The notes under the pieces: generated by a model
Seen by the model: the letters and a program-made list of their open reading frames with translations, nothing else
Told to the model about the DNA's origin: nothing
Database searches by the model: none
Made by a program: the position numbers and the translations under genes
Origin: Chloroflexi bacterium TMED70
GTDB lineage: Bacteria; Chloroflexota; Dehalococcoidia; Lucifugimonadales; Lucifugimonadaceae
Reading direction: 5' to 3'
Assembly (NCBI GenBank): GCA_002171675.1
Contig: NHDX01000039.1
Location: 1 to 9,614 of the forward strand
Length of the DNA stretch: 9,614 bases
Shown here: positions 1 through 6,073 of the stretch, piece by piece
How the letters are laid out: each line of letters begins with the position of its first letter
Numbering within the stretch: position 1 is the stretch's first letter

Positions 1-63
1 AATTTCAGTAACACTATTAATTCTCTTGATAAAATAATATTTCAAGTACCCATAAATAAATAA
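1..63 (+). CDS. C-terminal tail of an unidentified upstream gene (partial)
   Basis: Frame 1 is open from the first base of the window for 20 codons and stops at TAA 61-63. The residues read NFSNTINSLDKIIFQVPINK. The stop lies only 4 bases before the ATG of pheA, and pheA has no Shine-Dalgarno site of its own. Both points fit a co-directional gene whose ribosomes pass on to pheA. The fragment is too short to assign to a family. In other bacteria pheA is often next to aromatic amino acid genes, but nothing here proves that. The frame could also be open by chance, since 20 codons without a stop is not rare. Confidence 0.4.
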   Translation, partial: NFSNTINSLDKIIFQVPINK

Positions 64-67
64 GCTA

Positions 68-907
68 ATGGAAGAAAATAAAAAAAATCTAAGTTTTCTT
101 GGCCCTGTAGGAACTTATTCAGAAGCAGCAGCTTTAGAATATAAAAAGGATGCGTATAATCTAATTCCAAAAGCAAATTTAAGCGAGGTTCTAAACAGTG
201 TAGTAGCAAATACTAGTGAAGAAGCTATTTTACCAATTGAAAACTCTAGAGTTGGTACAATAATTGAAGTTATTGACTATCTTATAAATTCTAAAAACCT
301 ATATATAAACCATGAATTATTACTTCCAATAGAAGCGTGCTTGATTACAAAAGAAAATATAAAAAATTTAGATCAAATTAGAGAATTAATTAGCAAGCCT
401 GAAGCAATTAATCAATGCAATGAATGGATTAGTAAAAATCTAAGAAAAGATATTGTAATCACAGGGTCTCCATCTACTGCAGAAGCAGTAGAAAGTCTTA
501 ATAATTTATCTGATAGCGTTGCAGCTATTGGACCAGAAAGAGCTGCTGTCATCCACAAAAAGCACATAGTAAAAAAAGGAATTCAAGATTATAAAAATAA
601 TGTGACAAGATTTGTAGTAATTTCTAATAAAGAAAATAAACCTTCAGGAAGGGACAAAACTTCTATAGCTTTTGATTTCAAAAATACAGATAAAGCAGGA
701 TTGCTTTTCACTGCATTACAATGTTTTTCAAAAAGAAATATAAATTTACAAAAAATAGAAAGTAGGCCTAAGGGTACAAAACTTGGAGACTATATATTTA
801 TAATAGATTTAAATGGCCATGTACAAGATGAAAATATCAAAGAAGCACTTAAAGAACTTAAACAAGTAACTTCATTCCTTAAAGTTTTAGGATCCTATTC
901 ATATTAA
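68..907 (+). CDS. pheA: Prephenate dehydratase with ACT domain (monofunctional)
   Basis: This enzyme converts prephenate to phenylpyruvate, with loss of water and CO2, in cytoplasmic phenylalanine synthesis. The 279 residues begin directly with the dehydratase fold (FLGPVGTYSE at 10-19), so no chorismate mutase domain is fused in front. Family motifs follow: LPIENS at 55-60, the domain-2 segment ITGSPSTAEA at 131-140, AAIGPERAA at 152-160, and the catalytic Thr-Arg-Phe triad at 180-182. Residues about 198-279 form an ACT domain with the phenylalanine-binding signatures GLLFTAL (211-217) and ESRP (231-234), so feedback inhibition by phenylalanine is expected. The ATG at 68 is the only reasonable start because an in-frame stop lies at 53-55. 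No Shine-Dalgarno site precedes it, so translation is probably coupled to the gene ending at 63. A chorismate mutase would have to be encoded elsewhere. Confidence 0.95.
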   Translation: MEENKKNLSFLGPVGTYSEAAALEYKKDAYNLIPKANLSEVLNSVVANTSEEAILPIENSRVGTIIEVIDYLINSKNLYINHELLLPIEACLITKENIKNLDQIRELISKPEAINQCNEWISKNLRKDIVITGSPSTAEAVESLNNLSDSVAAIGPERAAVIHKKHIVKKGIQDYKNNVTRFVVISNKENKPSGRDKTSIAFDFKNTDKAGLLFTALQCFSKRNINLQKIESRPKGTKLGDYIFIIDLNGHVQDENIKEALKELKQVTSFLKVLGSYSY

Positions 908-913
908 ATTAAT

Positions 914-1156
914 CTAATCGTCATAAAGATCACTTCTAGATCTTCTTGAAACTTCATTGCCTTCTTCAACAGCATTATTTAGTCTTTCTTTAGCAGAATC
1001 AACTAAGTCATTAGCTTTTATCTTCCAATCCTTTAAATTTTCAGACAACTGAACTCTAGTTTCATCACCTGGCTTTGGAGCAAATATTACGCCAGCAACA
1101 AAACCTAAAGTGGCACCATAAAAAAATCCTTTGTAAAAAGAATCTCCATCTGACAT
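914..1156 (-). CDS. YtxH-like small membrane protein
   Basis: This 80-residue protein has a glycine-rich hydrophobic segment at about 8-25, followed at once by FAPKPGDETR (25-34). That is the APKSGxETR-type signature of the YtxH family. The remainder (35-80) is charged, mostly helical, and ends in an acidic tail. A single-pass inner-membrane protein with a cytoplasmic helix is expected. The molecular role of the family is not established; in Bacillus, ytxH belongs to a general-stress operon. The ATG start is fixed by the strongest ribosome binding site in the window (AAGGAGG, 7 bases upstream). It lies 26 bases downstream of the YtxG-like gene, in the same order as ytxG-ytxH in Bacillus. It ends 6 bases from the end of convergent pheA. 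Confidence 0.8.
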   Translation of the reverse strand: MSDGDSFYKGFFYGATLGFVAGVIFAPKPGDETRVQLSENLKDWKIKANDLVDSAKERLNNAVEEGNEVSRRSRSDLYDD

Positions 1157-1162
1157 ACTAAT

Positions 1163-1170
1163 TCCTCCTT
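1163..1170 (-). promoter_or_regulatory. Strong Shine-Dalgarno site of the ytxH-like gene
   Basis: On the - strand the bases read AAGGAGGA, a near-complete anti-16S match, 7 bases before the ATG at 1156-1154. Most other genes here start with weak or no such site, so this small gene may be translated at a higher level than its neighbours. That last point is inference. Confidence 0.85.
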
Positions 1171-1182
1171 AACAAATATTCA

Positions 1183-1419
1183 TCACTTTGTTTTTTTTGA
1201 ATACCCAAAAACAGATTTGACTATATCTACAGACTTATTAATTGTACTCATTGAGTCTTTAAAAGATTCAATTTTTTCATTAGCACTCTCTAATTGATTT
1301 TTAATTTTATTCATATTCCGAGTAATACCCATAAGAGCTATAAATAGAAATAATCCTAAAATAGAAAATATAATTAAAAAAATTATTGTTAGATAATCTA
1401 TAATTTCCGCAATATTCAA
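1183..1419 (-). CDS. YtxG/DUF948-like small membrane protein
   Basis: This 78-residue protein has one strongly hydrophobic helix at about 9-31, followed by a polar amphipathic, coiled-coil-like region (34-68) rich in Asn, Lys, Glu and Ser, and a short basic tail. The architecture and length match DUF948 (YtxG-type) proteins, and a YtxH-like gene directly downstream supports this by context. No catalytic motif is visible and the function is unknown. The start is a TTG (1419-1417), preceded by AAAGG with a 6-base spacer. The next in-frame methionine is residue 30, which would remove the membrane helix, so the TTG is preferred. The gene probably heads its own two-gene transcript from the promoter at 1449-1477, separate from rpoD. 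Assignment to DUF948 is less certain than the membrane and coiled-coil description. Confidence 0.7.
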   Translation of the reverse strand: MNIAEIIDYLTIIFLIIFSILGLFLFIALMGITRNMNKIKNQLESANEKIESFKDSMSTINKSVDIVKSVFGYSKKTK

Positions 1420-1448
1420 TATAAACCTTTAAATATAATTATACTTAT

Positions 1449-1477
1449 AATATACACAAAAATAGATTATATTTCAA
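1449..1477 (-). promoter_or_regulatory. Candidate sigma70-type promoter for the ytxG/ytxH-like pair
   Basis: The - strand carries TTGAAA (1477-1472), a spacer of exactly 17 bases, and TATATT (1454-1449), each matching the consensus at five of six positions. A start of transcription near 1442 would leave a leader of about 23 bases before the TTG start. The background is very AT-rich, so chance matches occur. The correct strand, spacing and location just after the end of rpoD support the call. Confidence 0.55.
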
Positions 1478-1484
1478 TATTGAC

Positions 1485-1511
1485 AAGCTTTTAGTTATTA
1501 ACTAAAAGCTT
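1485..1511 (-). terminator. Perfect 12-bp hairpin at the 3' end of rpoD (candidate terminator)
   Basis: The arms AAGCTTTTAGTT (1485-1496) and AACTAAAAGCTT (1500-1511) are exact reverse complements with a 3-base loop. In the rpoD message the stem begins at the last base of the TAA stop codon. No run of U follows on the - strand, so it does not fit a classic intrinsic terminator. It may instead protect the 3' end, act with a factor, or cause only partial termination ahead of the next promoter. Confidence 0.55.
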
Positions 1512-3001
1512 TAGAACTCAAGATAGTCCCTAAGCGTGAGAGATCTTGTTGGATGCCTAAGCTTTCTTAATGCTTTGGCCTCTATTTGCCGTATTCTTTC
1601 TCTTGTTACGCCAAAAGTTTGCCCAACTTCCTCTAGTGTTCTTGGTCTACTATCATTTATACCAAATCTATATTCAATAACTTGTCTTTCTCTAGGTGAA
1701 AGAGTTTCTAATACTTCAGCTATTTGTGACTTTAATAAATTTTTTGATGCAGAGTTTTGAGGAGATTCAGCATTTTGGTCCTCTATTAGATCGGCTAAAT
1801 TCAAATCTTGCTCTTCTCCAATGGGAGCTTCTAAGGAAATTGGGTCCTGAGAAGCTTTTAGGATCTCATTAACTTTATCTGCATCCATATCTAGTTCTTT
1901 AGCTATATCTTCAGATGTAGGTTCAGATCCTTTTTCTTGAACAAGCCTTCTTGAAACTCTTAATATTTTATTTATCTGTTCAACCATATGAACTGGGATT
2001 CTTATGGTCCTTGACTGATCAGCTACAGCTCTTGTAATAGACTGCCTAATCCACCAAGTGGCATATGTAGAAAACTTAAACCCTTTTCTATAATCAAATT
2101 TTTCTACTGCTCTTATTAGCCCAATATTTCCTTCTTGAACTAAATCTAATAATGTAAGTCCTCTACCAATATATTTTTTGGCTATAGATACAACTAATCT
2201 CAAATTTGCTTCAGCAAGGTGATTTTGTGCAAGCTCTGATCTAGATACTATTTGGTCATAGTGCCTATCAATAATCATCTTATAAATCTTTAATTGGTCA
2301 TTGAAGTTTTTATCTATAATCAATTTTTTCAAGTGAAAATCATTCAAGTCTTTATCTAAGAGTTTAGATATATCTTGAGGTATAAGTCCAAGTAGATCAG
2401 ATAATTCCTTAATCATCTTGGTTACTTCATCATCTGAGATATTATTAACATCTGCAACGAAAGAAACTAAATCTTCTGAGTAAACTCCGTGTATATTCGA
2501 AAGAAAGGAATCATCTGATATAAAATACTCTAGATTCATTATTTCTTTGTCATTTCTTCCATAAAATTTACCGATTGATTTTATTATATTTTCCAAGTCT
2601 AAAATAGAAATCAATACTTCTTTAAAAACATCTGCGGAATTTATCAGATCAGAGCTAGACTCCTCAAGATCTGAAGATATTTTTTTATACTTAAATTTCA
2701 AATCAATAGTTCTTGCTAAAACCTCTTCATCTTTTCTAGATAAAAGCTTAACATCCCCAATTTCTTTCAAGTACATTCTGATAGGGTCTTCATAAGTTTC
2801 TTTGATCATTTTCTTACCCTTAGAAAGAATATTCATAAGATCGTCATTTTTTTCATACGAGTCTACTGATGATGATGCTGAAGACAAATCTTCCTCATCT
2901 TCTAGGTTAGACCCTCCTGGAATGATCACATTATCCATTTCTTTGTTATCTGTTACATCTTCAACAAAAAGATTTTCGTTATCATTAGTTATTTCTTTCA
3001 A
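1511..3001 (-). CDS. rpoD: Principal RNA polymerase sigma factor (RpoD/SigA)
   Basis: This is the housekeeping sigma factor that directs RNA polymerase to -10/-35 promoters. Its 496 residues have an acidic, serine-rich N-terminus (1-70) with no recognisable canonical region 1.1. Region 1.2 starts at DPIRMYLKEIG (72-82). A variable insert spans about 105-250. Region 2 includes HLAEANLRLVVSIAKKYIGR (261-280), LLDLVQEGNIGL (284-295) and STYATWWIRQ (311-320). Region 3 spans about 336-415 and region 4 about 425-490, with the -35 recognition helix at about 456-478 (VTRERIRQIE at 465-474). The start is a TTG whose last two bases belong to the dnaG stop codon (TTGA), preceded by AAAGGAG and a closer GAGG. 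It is cotranscribed with dnaG. The insert is shorter than that of E. coli sigma70 but absent from Bacillus SigA. Identity is certain; the start is very likely. Confidence 0.96.
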   Translation of the reverse strand: MKEITNDNENLFVEDVTDNKEMDNVIIPGGSNLEDEEDLSSASSSVDSYEKNDDLMNILSKGKKMIKETYEDPIRMYLKEIGDVKLLSRKDEEVLARTIDLKFKYKKISSDLEESSSDLINSADVFKEVLISILDLENIIKSIGKFYGRNDKEIMNLEYFISDDSFLSNIHGVYSEDLVSFVADVNNISDDEVTKMIKELSDLLGLIPQDISKLLDKDLNDFHLKKLIIDKNFNDQLKIYKMIIDRHYDQIVSRSELAQNHLAEANLRLVVSIAKKYIGRGLTLLDLVQEGNIGLIRAVEKFDYRKGFKFSTYATWWIRQSITRAVADQSRTIRIPVHMVEQINKILRVSRRLVQEKGSEPTSEDIAKELDMDADKVNEILKASQDPISLEAPIGEEQDLNLADLIEDQNAESPQNSASKNLLKSQIAEVLETLSPRERQVIEYRFGINDSRPRTLEEVGQTFGVTRERIRQIEAKALRKLRHPTRSLTLRDYLEF

Positions 3002-4863
3002 TTAACCTCGCTCCTTTCTAAGTTTTTTATATTTTCTGTAATTTCTACAATTTCTAACATCAATGAACCAATTATTGTTTTATCTTTATCAGCTTGGTCT
3101 TCTTCTTCTTTAAGCCTTACTGCAGTGTCATTTAATTTTCTTTTTTGAAAATCTATAGCTAATCTAGTTTTTACATTTTCAAGTTCAATTTCTAGACTAA
3201 AGTCTGGGTCTGAAACAAATCCTTCATCTAAATAATTTGATAACTCCTCATATATAAATGCTAAATCATCATTTATTTCTTCTTTTGGCGAAACTTTATT
3301 TTCATTTTTCCAATAATTAAATATTGATCTAAAATGTAAATCTGAAAAATAAACATCTTCAATATCTTTTACTGAGTCAAATAGTTCTGGGTTTTGATAT
3401 ATCAAAGCTAAAAAATGCTTTTCTTGTGATTTTTCTGGATTAAATATTACTCTTTTAATAATTTGATCATTTTGTAAATTTTTATTACTTCTTCTATATT
3501 TTGATTTCATAGAAGTTTTAGCCTCCATGTTAAGAAGATCATAGTCCAATTCTGTTAATTTTGAGATTTTCCTAAGATAAAAAGACTGTTGATTCTCATC
3601 ACAAGACTCAATTATAAATGGTAACAATACTTCTAAAAATTTATAGGTATCCTTATTATTTTCTTCCAAAAATTGTTCAGAATAATATTCAATTAAGAAT
3701 TCTATGAAATTTTTAGATTGATTTATCATATCTTCCCATTCAAGAGGGTTGGTTCTAAATATTTCATCAGGATCTTTGCCTTTTGAAGGGAAACATACCT
3801 TAACATTTACTTTTTTTTCGGACTTCTTAAAGTTAATGGCAATATTTTCTCTAAGCTTTAATATAGTGTCTAATGCAGCCTTATGACCTGCATTGTCATT
3901 ATCAAAACAAAAAATAATTTCTCCTGAATCAGAACCATAGGTAACAAGCCTTTTCAATTTATCAAAATTATCTGCACTCAGCTGAGTACCCATAGCAGCA
4001 ACAAGATTCAAGTAACCCTTTTCATATCCAGAGATACAATCAAAATAACCTTCAACAACTACTGCTTGTGACTTAAGTTTTATATTTTCAGAAGCTCTAT
4101 CAAGACCATAAAGAATTTGAGACTTATTAAAAACCTCACTATCTTTTGAATTTATGTACTTACTTTTTTGAGAATCATTTACTGACCTGCCTGCAAAACC
4201 AACAATATTAGAATTTTCATCCAGAATAGCAATAGTGATTCTGTTTCTAAAAAAATCTACCCATTCATTATTGTCTTCACTTTTAAATAATAAATTAGAA
4301 CCCATTACACCTCGTTTATTTACCTTATTAGACTGGAAATGAGCAAATAGACTTCCCAAGTTACCATCTGGACAGAATCCTATATAGTGCTTATTAACTA
4401 CTGAAGCAGAAATATCTCTTTTATCAAGATATTCAATAACTTTTCTTGAATTTTCAGATTTTTGATCATTAAGTTGTCTTAAAAAATAACTTTGAGCCAC
4501 TTTATTCACTTCAAAAACTTCATTGGTTAAAATATTTGATTTTTTTCTTCTTTCGGAATCATCAATAAATGTATTTTCATCATAATCCCAAGATAAATAA
4601 TTCGATAATTGCTTGATAGATTCAGTAAAACTTAATTTCTCATATGACATCAAGAAATCAAATATATCACCGCTTTCATTACAACCAAAACACCTATATC
4701 TCTTAAGGTCTCTGCTTAGAGTGAAAGAAGGAGTTTTTTCATCATGAAACATGCATAATGCTTTAGGTACAGAACCTTTATCAGACCAAACTATTCCTTT
4801 TGTGGACAAGAATTCTTTTAGATCGATGTTTTCCTTTATTCTTTCTTTGTATTCTTGTGCCAA
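2998..4863 (-). CDS. dnaG: DNA primase
   Basis: Primase makes the RNA primers for leading and lagging strand replication and works with the replicative helicase. The 621-residue length is normal for DnaG. The N-terminal CHC2 zinc domain has Cys37, His40, Cys58 and Cys61 (LCMFHDEKTPSF, then RCFGC). The polymerase core follows: FRNRITIAI (205-213) and FAGRSVND (223-230) in the basic groove, KYIN (235-238), and the Toprim acidic residues at Glu271 (VVEGYFD) and Asp321/Asp323 (FDNDNAG), then KDPDE (363-367). Residues about 470-621 form the helicase-interacting C-terminal domain. The start is TTG with an in-frame stop immediately before it; a weak AGGA lies 9 bases upstream, and MAQEYKERIKENIDL aligns with the usual DnaG N-terminus. 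It overlaps rpoD by 4 bases and has its own promoter region at 4864-4982. The usual CPFH of the zinc motif reads CMFH here. Confidence 0.96.
   Translation of the reverse strand: MAQEYKERIKENIDLKEFLSTKGIVWSDKGSVPKALCMFHDEKTPSFTLSRDLKRYRCFGCNESGDIFDFLMSYEKLSFTESIKQLSNYLSWDYDENTFIDDSERRKKSNILTNEVFEVNKVAQSYFLRQLNDQKSENSRKVIEYLDKRDISASVVNKHYIGFCPDGNLGSLFAHFQSNKVNKRGVMGSNLLFKSEDNNEWVDFFRNRITIAILDENSNIVGFAGRSVNDSQKSKYINSKDSEVFNKSQILYGLDRASENIKLKSQAVVVEGYFDCISGYEKGYLNLVAAMGTQLSADNFDKLKRLVTYGSDSGEIIFCFDNDNAGHKAALDTILKLRENIAINFKKSEKKVNVKVCFPSKGKDPDEIFRTNPLEWEDMINQSKNFIEFLIEYYSEQFLEENNKDTYKFLEVLLPFIIESCDENQQSFYLRKISKLTELDYDLLNMEAKTSMKSKYRRSNKNLQNDQIIKRVIFNPEKSQEKHFLALIYQNPELFDSVKDIEDVYFSDLHFRSIFNYWKNENKVSPKEEINDDLAFIYEELSNYLDEGFVSDPDFSLEIELENVKTRLAIDFQKRKLNDTAVRLKEEEDQADKDKTIIGSLMLEIVEITENIKNLERSEVN
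3006..3018 (-). promoter_or_regulatory. Ribosome binding site deciding the rpoD TTG start
   Basis: Within the end of dnaG the - strand reads GAAAGGAGCGAGG. It offers AAAGGAG 9 bases before, and GAGG 4 bases before, the TTG at 3001-2999. The double site compensates for the weak start codon and favours it over the later in-frame ATG at codon 22. Confidence 0.7.
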
Positions 4864-4875
4864 TTAACTAAATCC

Positions 4876-4891
4876 TAAAATGCTAAAATGC
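4876..4891 (-). repeat. 8-base tandem repeat in the dnaG leader
   Basis: GCATTTTA on the - strand occurs twice head to tail (4891-4884 and 4883-4876). A degenerate third copy, GGATTTA, follows and contains the weak AGGA ribosome binding site of dnaG. A tandem repeat here could change the leader by slippage or be a protein or RNA contact site. It may also be chance in AT-rich DNA. Confidence 0.5.
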
Positions 4892-4926
4892 TTTACCCCA
4901 GTCTACAATGATATTAATCAAAATGG

Positions 4927-4946
4927 GTAAACTTTTTGTAAACTTT
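4927..4946 (-). repeat. Direct repeat AAAGTTTAC x2, 11-base period, at the dnaG promoter
   Basis: On the - strand AAAGTTTAC (4946-4938) is repeated exactly at 4935-4927, with 2 bases between copies. The 11-base period puts both copies on about the same face of the helix. They begin about 5 bases past the -10 box and so cover the expected transcription start. That position suits a repressor operator. No regulator is known from the sequence, so the function is inference. Confidence 0.55.
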
Positions 4947-4951
4947 ATTGG

Positions 4952-4981
4952 ATTATCTAGAAAGTCTTATATATAAGTCAA
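4952..4981 (-). promoter_or_regulatory. Candidate sigma70-type promoter of dnaG-rpoD
   Basis: The - strand shows TTGACT (4981-4976), an 18-base spacer and GATAAT (4957-4952), each with five of six consensus bases. The -35 begins 2 bases after the dgt stop codon. Transcription would start near 4945, giving a leader of roughly 80 bases before dnaG. If used, it makes rpoD at least partly dependent on its own product, which is common for principal sigma factors. Confidence 0.6.
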
Positions 4982-4982
4982 T

Positions 4983-6068
4983 TCATACGTTTTCAAAATA
5001 TAATTTTTTTGAAATTCCAGGGTTAATTTTTTCCACTTTTCTAGTAGCAAAATGATCTGTCATCCCACAGATATAATCTGCTATCAATCTATCTAAGTCA
5101 TCATGTTTATCATTATGCTTAACATTTGGCAATTCTTTGATATTTTCTTTGTAATAATGAAATAAAGTCTCTACAATTTTATAAGCTGTTTTGCCTTGAG
5201 TTGAGTCGCTTACAGGAAGATAAAAATTTTCAAACATATAATTTCTAAGGAAAGTTAACTTTTCTGAGTTTTCTTTTGACATAGAAATTATTGGCAAATC
5301 TTTTATTTTGGTTTGCCCTGAACAATCCCAGGAGCTTAGAACAACATCAGATACAAAAATATTTATTCTTTCAGATCTTTTCATAGTAAAAAACTCGCGC
5401 ACCTCTTTATTCATATTTTTGATATCCAAAAAATTCGATCTTTTTGCATCTTCAATATCATGACTTAAGTAAGCTAGAGCGTCAGATATTCTTACTATCT
5501 GAGCTTCTAAGGTCATTCCTTTAACAGATTCAGCATTAAGGAATTCTCCTTGACCTTTAGAATGCCTCCTAATAGCTTCTACAACATGATTAGTTAGATT
5601 CAAGCCCTTGCCTTTCTTCTCTAGTTTTTCTATGATTCTTATGGAGTGTCTAGAATGATGAAAACCTTCCACAAGAATTTCATTTAGTACAGATTCTCCT
5701 ATATGACCAAATGGTGTATGGCCAAGATCATGGCCTAAAGATGCTGCTTCTACTAAATCTTCATTTAAACTGAGAGCTCTAGCAATAGTTCTACCTATTT
5801 GTGAAACTTCTATTACATGAGTTAATCTGGTTGTGTAATGATCACCCACAGGAGAAACAAATACTTGACTTTTATGCTTTAGCCTTCTAAATGAATTTGT
5901 GTGAATAATTCTATCTCTATCGATTTGAAAATTGCTTCTGTAGAGATCTTTATGAGATTCAGGGATTTTTCTATTACTTGAATCATCCTTTATTGCAAAT
6001 TTTGATAACAGGCCATCTCTTAATTTAGAATTCTCAAAAAATTTATCTGAAATAATTTCTAAGTTCAT
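4983..6068 (-). CDS. dgt: Deoxyguanosinetriphosphate triphosphohydrolase-like protein (dNTPase, HD domain)
   Basis: Enzymes of this family hydrolyse dNTPs to the deoxynucleoside and triphosphate, adjusting the dNTP pool. The 361-residue protein fits the shorter dGTPase-like class. The N-terminal SNFQIDRDRIIHTNSFRRL region (45-63) is typical. The HD metal site is visible as His84 (RLTHVIEV), His113-Asp114 (LGHDLGHTPFGH, 111-122) and Asp197 (ISDALAYLSHD). The C-terminus carries the family signature DYICGMTDHFA (331-341). The start is ATG, 5 bases after the plsC stop, with a weak AGGA site in the end of plsC. It closes the lysA-to-dgt block and precedes dnaG, which fits a role in supplying balanced dNTPs for replication. 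Substrate preference cannot be read from sequence; allosteric activation by dNTPs is known in some homologues. Confidence 0.93.
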   Translation of the reverse strand: MNLEIISDKFFENSKLRDGLLSKFAIKDDSSNRKIPESHKDLYRSNFQIDRDRIIHTNSFRRLKHKSQVFVSPVGDHYTTRLTHVIEVSQIGRTIARALSLNEDLVEAASLGHDLGHTPFGHIGESVLNEILVEGFHHSRHSIRIIEKLEKKGKGLNLTNHVVEAIRRHSKGQGEFLNAESVKGMTLEAQIVRISDALAYLSHDIEDAKRSNFLDIKNMNKEVREFFTMKRSERINIFVSDVVLSSWDCSGQTKIKDLPIISMSKENSEKLTFLRNYMFENFYLPVSDSTQGKTAYKIVETLFHYYKENIKELPNVKHNDKHDDLDRLIADYICGMTDHFATRKVEKINPGISKKLYFENV

Positions 6069-6073
6069 AAATT

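Larger units (their letters stand above)
4864..4982. other. Regulatory intergenic region upstream of dnaG-rpoD
   Basis: These 119 bases between the end of dgt and the start of dnaG are the longest non-coding stretch in the window. They hold a sigma70-like promoter (4952-4981), a 9-base direct repeat at 11-base period, an 8-base tandem repeat next to the dnaG ribosome binding site, and the self-complementary CTTATATATAAG (4966-4977 region) inside the promoter spacer. No coding frame or tRNA is seen. Confidence 0.75.

Noticed and set aside
926..944. AAGATC/GATCTT stem as a terminator for pheA
   Set aside because: Only 6 base pairs with two G-C pairs, a 7-base loop and no T-run after it; it lies inside the ytxH-like coding sequence.
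1536..1760. Open frame of 74 codons on the + strand opposite the end of rpoD
   Set aside because: It lies wholly antisense to conserved sigma region 3-4 coding sequence, lacks a ribosome binding site and has no recognisable motif.
2802..3005. Open frame of 67 codons on the + strand opposite the start of rpoD
   Set aside because: Its serine- and isoleucine-rich sequence is the mirror of the acidic sigma N-terminus; there is no ribosome binding site or family signal.
4911..4946. Second promoter (TTTACA with a GATTAA box) in the dnaG leader
   Set aside because: The -10 box matches only three of six positions and overlaps the direct repeat; the TTGACT/GATAAT pair is clearly better.
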